32,116 nt of DNA from Candidatus Woesearchaeota archaeon (GTDB taxonomy: Archaea > Nanobdellota > Nanobdellia > Woesearchaeales > JAGVZT01): NCBI GenBank assembly GCA_018302335.1, contig JAGVZT010000042.1:1-32116 (forward strand), written 5' to 3'. Under the pieces are notes generated by a model. It saw nothing but the letters and a program-made list of their open reading frames with translations, was not told the DNA's origin and made no database searches. The translations under genes and the position numbers were made by a program. Position 1 is the first letter of the stretch, and each line of letters opens with the position of its first letter. Below, in pieces: positions 23,238 to 30,539 of the stretch.

Positions 23238-24193
23238 GTTTCTTTCTCCGTCTGGATGATTTTGTCAGGCACGCCATCACGATTCTGGTCATCAGCCGAC
23301 AGTCGGATGTACGCACTCTGAACTACTCCAGTGATTTCCCCCTTACTGTCACGAAGCTCGCTGCCTTGGAGGAATTCTACGGACAAGTCCTTCCGGATTG
23401 CCTCGCCCAATTGGCCAAGTCTACAGTCCCTGAAAAGAATTCCGGCCTGTTCCCCAGGTAAAAGCTCATGCTCCAGATTCAGTTCAGGGCAGCCCGATAG
23501 CAGCACTTTTTGGAGGGTCACCTCCTCCAAAGCAACATTGGTCATGATAATAACAACACTCGTTGTTCTGATTGTCTTCTCCATACAGAGTGCATCGCCG
23601 AGAGGTTTGCAGGTGGATTCCTTGAGAATTGTTGGTAACTCTTTCGTTAGCCGGGGAGATTCACTCTGCACGATGCCGGCCACCTGGCCTTCCTGTTCGA
23701 AACGGGTGCCATCGAGGAGGAAGGTGATGCGCAGCGACGTCCGTGCGTTCTGCCCGAGGGAGCCGAGCGCGCATTCCCAGAAGGTGAGCTTTTCCTGCTG
23801 GCCCGGGGCGAGCTCGGTGTTGCCCTCCCAGGGGGAGCAGCCCACGATCTCCGCGCGCTCCAGCACGAGCGCCTCCTTCACGCGGTTCTCCAGGATGAGG
23901 GTGGCGCTATGCTGCGCGAGGGAGGCGTCCTCGCAGCGGAGCGCTCCGGGCAGGATGCAGCGTTGCACTTCCATGGTGGTCGGCCTCGTCACATACAGGG
24001 CAGCGCCGAAGAACGCCACGGCGCCGAGCAGTGCCACGATGGCGAGAATCGCGATGACCGAGCGCAGGCCGCGGCCAGGCTGCGCCAGCTCTGACGGCAG
24101 GGGGCCGCGCGGGGGGAGGAAGGCGGCACCGCATCCCGGGCAGAACTTGTCCCCCGTCTCCAGCTTCGCCCCGCAGTGCATGCAGTGCGTCAC
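23234..24193 (-). CDS. zinc-ribbon/TM protein with duplicated ectodomain
   Basis: 319 aa. An N-terminal zinc ribbon (C4, C7, C18, C21: CMHC…CPGC) is followed by one membrane helix (about 45-68) and two consecutive copies of a roughly 100-residue domain. Each copy starts with a Cys-containing segment and contains a central GC motif (VGCSP / SGCPE), a proline-glycine turn (LAPGQQ / LLPGEQ), a Cys (WECALGSLG / RDCRLGQLG) and an end (GIVQSE / GVVQSA). The C-terminus has DQNRDGVPDK, like a calcium-binding loop. It starts with GTG overlapping the upstream TGA. Function unknown; the topology suggests a cytosolic ribbon and an outside β-domain pair. Confidence 0.8.
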   Translation of the reverse strand: MTHCMHCGAKLETGDKFCPGCGAAFLPPRGPLPSELAQPGRGLRSVIAILAIVALLGAVAFFGAALYVTRPTTMEVQRCILPGALRCEDASLAQHSATLILENRVKEALVLERAEIVGCSPWEGNTELAPGQQEKLTFWECALGSLGQNARTSLRITFLLDGTRFEQEGQVAGIVQSESPRLTKELPTILKESTCKPLGDALCMEKTIRTTSVVIIMTNVALEEVTLQKVLLSGCPELNLEHELLPGEQAGILFRDCRLGQLGEAIRKDLSVEFLQGSELRDSKGEITGVVQSAYIRLSADDQNRDGVPDKIIQTEKET

Positions 24194-25986
24194 CGGAACC
24201 TCACCTTGGTGCCGCAGATGGTGCAGAACTTGACCCCGTCGCGCAGGCGGTAGCCGCACTTGGTGCAGAACTTCGCCGCCCGGCCCTGGTCTGAGGCCTT
24301 CTGCTTCACCCGCGCCTCGAGCTGCTCGGTGAACTCGAAGTACTCTTCGCCGAAAAGCTCGCTGTCGAACTGGAGGTCGTAGTGCTTCCCAAGCTGGGCG
24401 AGCATCTCCTTGGAAGAGGGAGGCTTCGCGGGGTCGAGCTCGTCCTCCAGGTGCGCCAGGACGTGCCTGATGCGCTGCCGCTCGTGCTCCCGCTGCTTCT
24501 CCCGTTCCTCTTTCTGGGCGTTCGCCCGCTCCTCCTGGAATATCTGCTGTTCGAGCTGGCGCTTCTTCTCGATGACATACCGGATGGTCGGCGCCGAGAA
24601 GAGATAGGCGATGATGAGCACGAACCACAGGAACGCCACCACGATGTACACCATGGGCTTGAGGCGCTTCTTGCAGCTCCCCGCCGGCGCGGAGCAGGTG
24701 TTGGTGTGCAATGTCCCATCCCGGGGGCAGCCGCAGTCGCCGCAGCAGTTGTGCAGCGTCTCTCCTGTGGTGCAGACCCCATCCCCGCACTGGATGGCGG
24801 TGAGCTCCAGTGGGGTGACGTTCGCGATGCTCCGCTCCTTGCCGGAGACGATGTAGGTCGCACTCGCCCCCACGCTGGTCTGCGCCGCTCCCTCTGAGCG
24901 GAGGGTCACGATGACCTTCTCGCGGGCGCGCGCTGCCATCACGCGGGAGAGCTTGCACTGGTTCCCGGAGCAGTCCATGCCGGACAGCACCCCCGAGATG
25001 CTCAGCCCGCTGCCGATGTTGAGCGCGAGGTTCAGGTTGACTTCCTCGTTGAGATTGTTGTCCGCGCTCACCGTCACGTCGAACTCGTCCCCGGCGGAGA
25101 GCACGCTTCTCGTGGCGGAAAGTACCACGTTCAGCGCGTCTATGCACACCTCGCCGTTGCAGTACCCCCCGGCGCACTGGGCGTCGCATCCACATGCCTG
25201 GCTGACGCCTTGGGTGCGCTCGCGCTCGCACTTCCCGGTGGCGATGCACGGGACATAGCCGTCTCTGCAGCCGCAGCGGCCGTCTTGGCAGAGGCGGCTG
25301 CCGCAGTCCTCCTTGACACGCGTGATGGGCTCGCTCTCTCCGGAGCAGGAGTTGTACTTGCACACCCCGTGGTGCTGCACTCCTTTTTCGAGCACCCTGC
25401 GGTTCGCCGGGTCGCAGACGAACTCGCCGAGGTAGGAATCGCGCGACTCGCAGTTGGCATTGCTGACGCACTCGACGCACCGGCCGTTGTAGCAGTACGC
25501 CCCGGTGCAGGGAAAGTCCTCCAGGCAGGTGTCGCAGCTTTCCCCCACGTCCTGCCGGTGGTTGCCGCAGAGGGTCACGCAGCGGCCTGCGGAGCACTCC
25601 TCTCCCGAGGGGCAGCCGCAGTCCGCAAAGCAGGTCCCGCAGCTCTCGCTGGAATCGCAGCGGCCGTTGCCGCACCATCCCACGCACTTGTTGGACTCGC
25701 ATCGCTCAGAGCTGCCGCATTCGCAGTCGAACCAGCAAGTGTTGCACCCCTCGCCCGGGTCGCACTGTCCGTTGCCGCACTTCTCCTGGCACTTCCCGTC
25801 GACGCACTCCTGGCTTGCGGAGCAGCCCTGGTACAGCCCTTCCTGGTTGCCGCAGCTGTCGAACCAGTAGACCGCGTTCCCTGCGCATGCCAGGGAGGCC
25901 TGGCTGGTGCAGTTCTCCGCGAGGACGGGAAGGGCAAGCAGGCTGAGCACTGCGGCCAGGGCGAGCAGGACACCGTGCGCTCTCAT
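24190..25986 (-). CDS. Cys-rich surface protein with cytoplasmic zinc ribbon
   Basis: 598 aa. Signal peptide 1-23; a Cys-rich region about 25-290 with repeated CGNGxCDxxExCxTCxxDC units; a β-rich domain about 295-400; another CGDGVC unit; one membrane helix 445-465; a charged coiled coil about 470-515; and a C-terminal double-knuckle zinc ribbon (CTKC…CTIC, 574-593). Repeats of the CGNG type occur in many archaeal surface proteins. It is the first gene of a four-gene leftward operon with its own TATA box. Partner or ligand unknown; the architecture would let an outside domain signal to an inside zinc ribbon. Confidence 0.85.
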   Translation of the reverse strand: MRAHGVLLALAAVLSLLALPVLAENCTSQASLACAGNAVYWFDSCGNQEGLYQGCSASQECVDGKCQEKCGNGQCDPGEGCNTCWFDCECGSSERCESNKCVGWCGNGRCDSSESCGTCFADCGCPSGEECSAGRCVTLCGNHRQDVGESCDTCLEDFPCTGAYCYNGRCVECVSNANCESRDSYLGEFVCDPANRRVLEKGVQHHGVCKYNSCSGESEPITRVKEDCGSRLCQDGRCGCRDGYVPCIATGKCERERTQGVSQACGCDAQCAGGYCNGEVCIDALNVVLSATRSVLSAGDEFDVTVSADNNLNEEVNLNLALNIGSGLSISGVLSGMDCSGNQCKLSRVMAARAREKVIVTLRSEGAAQTSVGASATYIVSGKERSIANVTPLELTAIQCGDGVCTTGETLHNCCGDCGCPRDGTLHTNTCSAPAGSCKKRLKPMVYIVVAFLWFVLIIAYLFSAPTIRYVIEKKRQLEQQIFQEERANAQKEEREKQREHERQRIRHVLAHLEDELDPAKPPSSKEMLAQLGKHYDLQFDSELFGEEYFEFTEQLEARVKQKASDQGRAAKFCTKCGYRLRDGVKFCTICGTKVRFR

Positions 25987-26011
25987 GGGCAAGTCCGGCC
26001 GGGGGAGGACG

Positions 26012-26021
26012 CTATTTAAAG
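26012..26021 (-). promoter_or_regulatory. TATA box of the surface-protein operon
   Basis: The minus strand reads CTTTAAATAG, centred about 30 bp upstream of the ATG at 25986. It is divergent from the dtdA TATA box 12 bp away. Confidence 0.7.
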
Positions 26022-26032
26022 GTTTGGGGAGG

Positions 26033-26042
26033 GCATTTAAAC
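26033..26042 (+). promoter_or_regulatory. TATA box of dtdA
   Basis: GCATTTAAAC, centred about 25 bp upstream of the ATG at 26063, indicates a leaderless transcript. Confidence 0.7.
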
Positions 26043-26062
26043 GCCGCAGGTCCCTTCGCGGC

Positions 26063-26920
26063 ATGCGTTTCGCCCTCATATGCTCCGCGGCGGACCCAGC
26101 GGGAATGAACATCCGCAGGGCTCTTCTCCAGCTTTTCCCGTTCGAGGAAAGCGGGTCGTTTGCTGCACATCCCGTGTATCGCGCGGCAATCCGGCCGAAC
26201 GAAGGGGGCAAAGGAAATCGGCCGGGAGAGGCCACGCTCATCACCCTGCCCGGCGAGACGATTCACGCGGAGCACCTCGATCGCGAGCTGGACGCCGCCG
26301 GGCTGAAAGCGGAGGTCATGGTCTTCTGCACCAGGCACCTCGCACAGTCCGGTATCCCCACGCTCACCTGCCACGTTCCGGGAAACTGGGGCAGCGCGGA
26401 GATGGGCGGGGCTCCCCGGCAGCTCTGCTGCGCTCCTGTCGCGCCGCTCAGGGCCGTGTACCACGAGCTGCGCAGAGAAGCGACATCGCTCGGGTGGACC
26501 ATGTCGCTTGAGGCGACGCACCACGGCCCGGCCCTGGACACTCCCGCGCTCTTCGCCGAGATAGGGAGCGGAGCGGCGCAATGGGGCGTCCCTGCGGCCG
26601 GCGACGCCGTGGCACGCGCGGTCATGGCAGCCCTGGAAAGCGGCCGGTCTGTGCCGAAAGCCTTTGTGGTGCTGGGAGGGGGGCACTACTCGCATTACGC
26701 GGAGAAGCTCATGTCTGACTCCGCGGCCAGCCATATCTGTCCCAAGCATGCCCTCGCCGCGCTGGACGAGGAGATGCTCCGCCAGTCGCTCACGCGCACG
26801 GAATGCGAGGAGAAGTCCGTGCTGCTCGACTGGAAAGGTCTCGGCGGGGAGAAGCGGCGCATCCTTGACCTGCTCGCATCGTCGGGATTCTCCTACGAGC
26901 GCTCGGATACCTTCTTCTGA
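26063..26920 (+). CDS. dtdA: D-aminoacyl-tRNA deacylase (archaeal/plant type, DtdA)
   Basis: 285 aa. Family motifs are in order: FCTRHLAQSGIPTLTCHVPGNW, EATHHGPALDTPALFAEIGS, VLGGGHYSHYAEKL and HICPKHAL. The enzyme hydrolyses D-amino acids from mischarged tRNA and uses Zn2+ bound by His residues in these motifs. The start at 26063 is set by the TATA box 25 bp upstream. The N-terminus (MRFALICSAADPAGMNIRRAL) is typical. The gene is divergent from the surface-protein operon. Confidence 0.93.
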   Translation: MRFALICSAADPAGMNIRRALLQLFPFEESGSFAAHPVYRAAIRPNEGGKGNRPGEATLITLPGETIHAEHLDRELDAAGLKAEVMVFCTRHLAQSGIPTLTCHVPGNWGSAEMGGAPRQLCCAPVAPLRAVYHELRREATSLGWTMSLEATHHGPALDTPALFAEIGSGAAQWGVPAAGDAVARAVMAALESGRSVPKAFVVLGGGHYSHYAEKLMSDSAASHICPKHALAALDEEMLRQSLTRTECEEKSVLLDWKGLGGEKRRILDLLASSGFSYERSDTFF

Positions 26921-26950
26921 GTGCGGAGAATGCGTACATTCCCACCGAAA

Positions 26951-26960
26951 CGTTTATTAG
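26951..26960 (+). promoter_or_regulatory. TATA box of the 44-aa zinc-ribbon gene
   Basis: CGTTTATTAG, about 40 bp upstream of the ATG at 26997, predicts a short leader carrying the Shine-Dalgarno AGGAGG. A small GAATG/CATTC hairpin lies just before it. Confidence 0.5.
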
Positions 26961-26996
26961 GCGAGGTCCGGATACATAATCCATTAGGAGGTCAGG

Positions 26997-27131
26997 ATGA
27001 ATTTCTTCGATTCTCTGGAGCACTTGGAACCCCGATGCCGGTGCGGCACTGTCATCGCGTGGGGCGCATCGACGCGCTTCGACGAGCAGAAGGGTTCGCA
27101 CGTGTGCCTGAGCTGCGGGACCGTGCTTTAG
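26997..27131 (+). CDS. 44-aa zinc-ribbon protein
   Basis: A 44-aa protein with two Cys knuckles, CRCG at residues 14-17 and CLSCG at 37-41, and a short loop between. It has a textbook Shine-Dalgarno (AGGAGG, 8 nt before ATG) and a TATA box upstream, so it is probably real despite its size. Role unknown; a nucleic-acid or protein-binding accessory is likely for the fold. Its 3' end overlaps the convergent antitoxin gene by 4 nt. Confidence 0.7.
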   Translation: MNFFDSLEHLEPRCRCGTVIAWGASTRFDEQKGSHVCLSCGTVL

Positions 27132-27475
27132 GAATCCCGATCCATCACTATGCGGTGGCGGCTCTCCGGCCGGATATACAGGTCGTCGCCGAGGCGCAGC
27201 CCGAGAAACTTCACAAGCCGCTTGTTGATCACCACCGCGACAGAGGTCCCCACCCGGGTGACCCTCGCCTTTGCCTCGAGACCCCAGAGCCCCTTTCGCT
27301 TCGCCTCCGCATTGATGTCCATCGCCGTCTCTTCGGAGAAGACCTCCTCGCCGCAGCGCGAGCAGACCTCCGCAGGATAGAGACCCACGGTCTCCCCATA
27401 GAGGGAGAACCGCACTTTCCTCCGGATGACTCTCCCTCCGCATTCTTCGCATACGCGCCCCATCTTACTCCACAT
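27128..27475 (-). CDS. YgiT-type zinc finger / AbrB-like antitoxin
   Basis: 115 aa. The N-terminal YgiT/MqsA-type zinc finger uses C9, C12, C38 and C41 (CEEC…CSRC). The C-terminus (about 68-105: ARVTRVGTSVAVVINKRLVKFLGLRLGD) is a SpoVT/AbrB swapped-hairpin DNA-binding domain. This domain pair is typical of antitoxins that bind their operator and neutralise a RelE/MqsR or DUF4258-like toxin. Its start overlaps the toxin gene by 11 nt, so the toxin is translated first. Confidence 0.82.
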   Translation of the reverse strand: MWSKMGRVCEECGGRVIRRKVRFSLYGETVGLYPAEVCSRCGEEVFSEETAMDINAEAKRKGLWGLEAKARVTRVGTSVAVVINKRLVKFLGLRLGDDLYIRPESRHRIVMDRDS

Positions 27476-27674
27476 AGACCGTCTTTATCTTATACACGCC
27501 CTCTCCCGCCTTGCGGTACGCAACCTTCAGGTAGGTGTACGACGCGAGCAGACCGTCGGCCTGCCGGACCTTTGCTCCCCGCCTGACCGCCTCCCTCACC
27601 TGGGGGATGGAAATCCCGAGCATGGCCATCTTCTCCAGCGCATGCCTGGTGAACACGAAGCGTTGCTCAGGCAT
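27465..27674 (-). CDS. DUF4258-family toxin-like protein
   Basis: 69 aa with the family pattern of DUF4258 (FTRHALEKMAMLGISIPQVREAVRRG, then a β-rich end YLKVAYRKAGEGVYKIKTVYV). It belongs to the RelE/ParE-like fold group and is usually encoded next to YgiT/AbrB or HTH antitoxins, as here. RNase or translation inhibition is inferred. A TTG three bases upstream is an alternative start. The TATA box overlaps the end of the truncated paralogue upstream. Confidence 0.8.
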   Translation of the reverse strand: MPEQRFVFTRHALEKMAMLGISIPQVREAVRRGAKVRQADGLLASYTYLKVAYRKAGEGVYKIKTVYVE

Positions 27675-27697
27675 CAACCATTATAATGAGTACTAAT

Positions 27698-27709
27698 CTA
27701 TAAATCTTT
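27698..27709 (-). promoter_or_regulatory. TATA box of the toxin-antitoxin operon
   Basis: The minus strand reads AAGATTTATAG, centred about 28 bp upstream of the toxin ATG. It overlaps the stop codon of the 27-aa truncated array copy. Confidence 0.6.
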
Positions 27710-27781
27710 GGTTCTGCGCTCTCTCGCAACCAACTCATCGAGGCCGGACTCCTCGACGGCATGCTCCAGCATCTGTCTCAT
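27698..27781 (-). pseudogene. truncated ninth copy of the array protein (27 aa)
   Basis: An ATG overlapping the stop of copy 1 (ATGA) opens a 27-codon frame. Its start, MRQMLEHAVEE then LDELVARERR, matches the acidic N-terminus shared by the array proteins (compare MRQTLDEAVLDD … EERG of copy 7). It stops at a TAG inside the toxin promoter, so all membrane segments are missing. Most likely a copy was cut off when the toxin-antitoxin module arrived or by deletion. A functional short peptide is possible but less likely. Confidence 0.6.
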
Positions 27782-28314
27782 TTCCCGCCCCTCCGCCGCA
27801 GCGCGTCCTCCATCACGTCGCTCTTGAATCCGGAGAGGCCGCCAGCCACTTTCTCTCCCACCTTGTAGAGCGCGTACGCGGGGAGCATCAGCAGGCTGGG
27901 AACCGGCTCCGGATACGGGGGCGTCGCCACCATCAACCGTATCAGAACCTCACTTGCTCCCACCGCACAGGGAATGGCCCAATAAACGGGGTACTGCTGG
28001 AACGCGGCATAGCTGAGGTATCCCCATGCTGCCGCGGTAAGCGCGAGATTCACCAGGGTGGCTTTCTCCGCATCGAAGCCCCGCACTTTATTCTCCAGCC
28101 GTATCTGCTCCCCTGCGGGGAAGCCGCCCGCGACGCAGTAGAGCGCGGCGAGCTTCGCGGTCTTCCCGGCCCAGGACAGTGCGCGCTTCCCGCGCTCGTA
28201 GAGCTGGGCGCCGAAGGCCTCGAGCACATACGGCAGCAGCGGCTCCTCCTTAGGGAGCGCGGTCAGTGATTCGTCCAGTGACTCGTCAAGCACATCATCC
28301 AGAGACTGCTTCAT
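27778..28314 (-). CDS. array membrane protein, copy 1
   Basis: 178 aa. The acidic N-terminus MKQSLDDVLDESLDESLTALPKEE is split from a core with two hydrophobic hairpins. The shared core motif is visible: GGFPAGEQIRLENKVRGFDAEKAT, here with Phe for Leu in the LPxxxQ element. The C-terminus is basic (EDALRRRGGK). No known family is recognised. Predicted membrane segments lie around residues 90-108 and 113-128. The start overlaps the copy 2 stop (ATGA). Confidence 0.75.
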   Translation of the reverse strand: MKQSLDDVLDESLDESLTALPKEEPLLPYVLEAFGAQLYERGKRALSWAGKTAKLAALYCVAGGFPAGEQIRLENKVRGFDAEKATLVNLALTAAAWGYLSYAAFQQYPVYWAIPCAVGASEVLIRLMVATPPYPEPVPSLLMLPAYALYKVGEKVAGGLSGFKSDVMEDALRRRGGK

Positions 28315-28874
28315 CGTTTTCCCCCCGCGCGTTGCTGCGCGCGTTCGCGCACTCCCCCGACGTATTCCCGCGCCTTGCCGACGGCCCACTCTCCCGCGCG
28401 ATAGGGCAGCAGCAGGGACCACACCACCGGATCGCCGCCGACGGTGCGGTAGTTCTCGTCCGCGCCGTACATGGCGTCCACGGAACCTCCAGCATCTGCG
28501 CAGAGGAGGCGGCCGAAGCCGACAAAGAGACCGCAGAGGGCGCCGACCGCGAATCCCGCTCCTCTGTATGGCTCCAGGAGCAGGGTGTCTGCTCTGTATC
28601 CCACGATGCCGTAGAGCAGCGGGCTGAAGACGACGGCGCTGGCAGCAGTCGCCGTCTCCGCGTCATACCAGGAGAAGCGCGACTCGAGCTTCAGCTGCCA
28701 TCGCATCGGGAGCATGCCGGTCGCTCCCTGGAAAAGCCATCTCCCCGCTGCGCCGAACGCTCCGCCGACATCGTCCGCGAGCACCGCGAGATAGTCGCCG
28801 GCGGCAACGTGTTCAGCGGGAAGCTCCACCTCGTCAAGCTCCGCAGCGAGCTGCTCTTCGAGAGACTGCTTCAT
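28311..28874 (-). CDS. array membrane protein, copy 2
   Basis: 187 aa. The N-terminus is MKQSLEEQLAAELDEVELPAE. The core MLPMRWQLKLESRFSWYD followed by AETATAASAVVFSPLLYG gives the clearest form of the shared motif. Two membrane segments follow, then an inserted loop (DAMYGADENYRTVGGD) absent from most copies, and a C-terminal region REYVGGVRERAQQRAGGKR. Unknown function. It overlaps copies 1 and 3 by 4 nt each. Confidence 0.78.
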   Translation of the reverse strand: MKQSLEEQLAAELDEVELPAEHVAAGDYLAVLADDVGGAFGAAGRWLFQGATGMLPMRWQLKLESRFSWYDAETATAASAVVFSPLLYGIVGYRADTLLLEPYRGAGFAVGALCGLFVGFGRLLCADAGGSVDAMYGADENYRTVGGDPVVWSLLLPYRAGEWAVGKAREYVGGVRERAQQRAGGKR

Positions 28875-29431
28875 CGCTTCCGCCTCGGATCCTTCCCACC
28901 CATCCTGCTGCGGGCGCGGTCGCGGACATCCGCGGCGTACTCCTCGACCGTGCCTCGCGCTGCGTCCCAGTGCGTTCTCCCGGCGCGGTACAGCGCGGCA
29001 CCGGCGGACACGAGCGGGTCGCCGGCCGCGCAGCAGAGGAGGCCGCCTACACCCACAACGAACGCTCCCCACGCCCATGCGGGAACATCGCCCGAAGGGA
29101 TGTCCCAGTACGGTCGCGTGACCACAAAGCCGGTCCAGTAGTAGAGCGGCGCCATCAGCAGGCTGTTCAGCGCAGTGGCATGGGTAGGGTGGTAGTCCTT
29201 GAGTTTTCGTTCCAGTTTTTCCTGTGTCTCTGCAGGAAGGGACCCGTAGACGGCAGAGCGGAGGGCCTTCAGCGGCAGCCTCGTCGCCCTGCGCACCACT
29301 CCGGACGCGCCTCGCGCGAAGTCCTCGAGCACGGTCGAAAGAACGTAATAGGCGTACGGCCGTTCCTTCGGAAACTCCACGTCCTCGTCGAGGTCCACGG
29401 CATCGAGCTGCTCTTCCAGCGTCTGCTTCAT
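28871..29431 (-). CDS. array membrane protein, copy 3
   Basis: 186 aa. The N-terminus is MKQTLEEQLDAVDLDEDVEF then PKERP. The core SLPAETQEKLERKLKDYHP followed by THATALNSLLMAPLYY matches the family pattern. Hydrophobic segments cover about 90-108 and 120-140. The C-terminal tail is strongly basic (RDRARSRMGGKDPRRKR). Unknown function; coupled to both neighbours by ATGA overlaps. Confidence 0.78.
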   Translation of the reverse strand: MKQTLEEQLDAVDLDEDVEFPKERPYAYYVLSTVLEDFARGASGVVRRATRLPLKALRSAVYGSLPAETQEKLERKLKDYHPTHATALNSLLMAPLYYWTGFVVTRPYWDIPSGDVPAWAWGAFVVGVGGLLCCAAGDPLVSAGAALYRAGRTHWDAARGTVEEYAADVRDRARSRMGGKDPRRKR

Positions 29432-29991
29432 TGTTTCCCCTCCCGCCTGCGCCTGGCCTCGGCCACGATGTCCGCGCCTGCTTTCCGCAGGCCCTTCGCT
29501 CCCTCGTACAGGGCGTACAGCGGCTTTCCCAGCAGCGAGCCTGCGGCATCCTCAGTCACGCCTATCATCATCATCCGCCCTATAGTGTCCACAACGCCCA
29601 GGATGCCCAGGCCGAACGTGAGCGCCGTGGCGCCGTAGCCCGGATGCTCCATCATATGCTGGGCCGCAGCGTACGTCGCCGCGCTGTACGCGGGGATGAG
29701 CAGCAGGGTGTTCACGAAGGAGGCGAGGGTCGGATGATACTCATGTCCCGAGTTCCAGCCGTTCTTGCGCTCTATCTCATACTGCGCCGACGCCGGAAGG
29801 AATCCTCCGACGAGGTGGAGCCCGACCGTCTTTCCCGCTCGCAAGAGGCTCTCCGCGATGTACTGGCCAGCGCCGTACAGCCGCTCCCCGAAGACCTCGA
29901 GGACATAGCGGCCGAGCGGCTCCCTCTTCTCGGTCGGGAGAGCGACATCCTCATCGAGGTCGCTGACAAGCTCTTCAAGCTGCTGTTTCAT
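29428..29991 (-). CDS. array membrane protein, copy 4
   Basis: 187 aa. The N-terminus is MKQQLEELVSDLDEDVALPT. The core FLPASAQYEIERKNGWN then HEYHPTLASFVNTLLLIPAY carries a 3- to 4-residue insertion relative to copies 2 and 5. The second hydrophobic region (ALTFGLGILGVVDTIGRMMMIG) is long. The tail is basic (EARRRREGKQ). Unknown function; 4-nt overlaps on both sides. Confidence 0.78.
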   Translation of the reverse strand: MKQQLEELVSDLDEDVALPTEKREPLGRYVLEVFGERLYGAGQYIAESLLRAGKTVGLHLVGGFLPASAQYEIERKNGWNSGHEYHPTLASFVNTLLLIPAYSAATYAAAQHMMEHPGYGATALTFGLGILGVVDTIGRMMMIGVTEDAAGSLLGKPLYALYEGAKGLRKAGADIVAEARRRREGKQ

Positions 29992-30539
29992 TTCCGGTCC
30001 CTCTCCCGCAGCACGCGGGCGTCGACGCCGCTGAGGTAGTCCCTCGCCCGGTCGAGGGCCCACTCCGCGCCGCGGACCGGCTGCCAGAGCAGCCATCCCG
30101 GAAGAGAGGCCTGGCCATGCTCGGATTTTCCCGTGCGGGTGGCAAGCTCATAGATGCCGTACAGCGCGAGAAAACCTGTCCCCACCAGGGAGAGCGTGCC
30201 CCCTACAAGGGGGGTGTCCGTCCGCAGAGAATACCGGCCAAGTTCGTAGACCGCAGCGCCGTACAGCGGAGCGGTGACGAGGTTGCTCAATCGTGTGGCG
30301 CTGCCAGGATGGTACCACGAGAAGCGCCGGTGGATGCTGTCCTGCACCTCCTCCGGCAGGTGGCCCGCCAGAAGGTAGACGGGAGCGCGGAGCGCGGCCC
30401 CTCCGACCTTCTTTCCGAGCGAGAGCATGTCCCCGGCGATGACACCGATGCGGTCGTAGAGCGAGATGCGCTCTGTTGGCAGCGCGAGGTCATCATCCAG
30501 CGCAATGCTCTCCAGATTCTTCTGATTCTGTGTCATCAT
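29988..30539 (-). CDS. array membrane protein, copy 5
   Basis: 183 aa. The N-terminus MMTQNQKNLESIALDDDLAL then PTER keeps the acidic/LPxER pattern with a different opening. The core HLPEEVQDSIHRRFSWYHPG then SATRLSNLVTAPLYGAA is followed by two hydrophobic segments. The segment ASLPGWLLWQPV near residue 143 is almost identical to copy 8. Tail DARVLRERDRK. Unknown function. Confidence 0.78.
   Translation of the reverse strand: MMTQNQKNLESIALDDDLALPTERISLYDRIGVIAGDMLSLGKKVGGAALRAPVYLLAGHLPEEVQDSIHRRFSWYHPGSATRLSNLVTAPLYGAAVYELGRYSLRTDTPLVGGTLSLVGTGFLALYGIYELATRTGKSEHGQASLPGWLLWQPVRGAEWALDRARDYLSGVDARVLRERDRK

Noticed and set aside
24194-25702. Extension of the zinc-ribbon/TM protein frame through the Cys-rich gene
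   Set aside because: That frame is a shadow of the Cys-rich surface protein; the GTG at 24193 gives a complete zinc ribbon right at the N-terminus.
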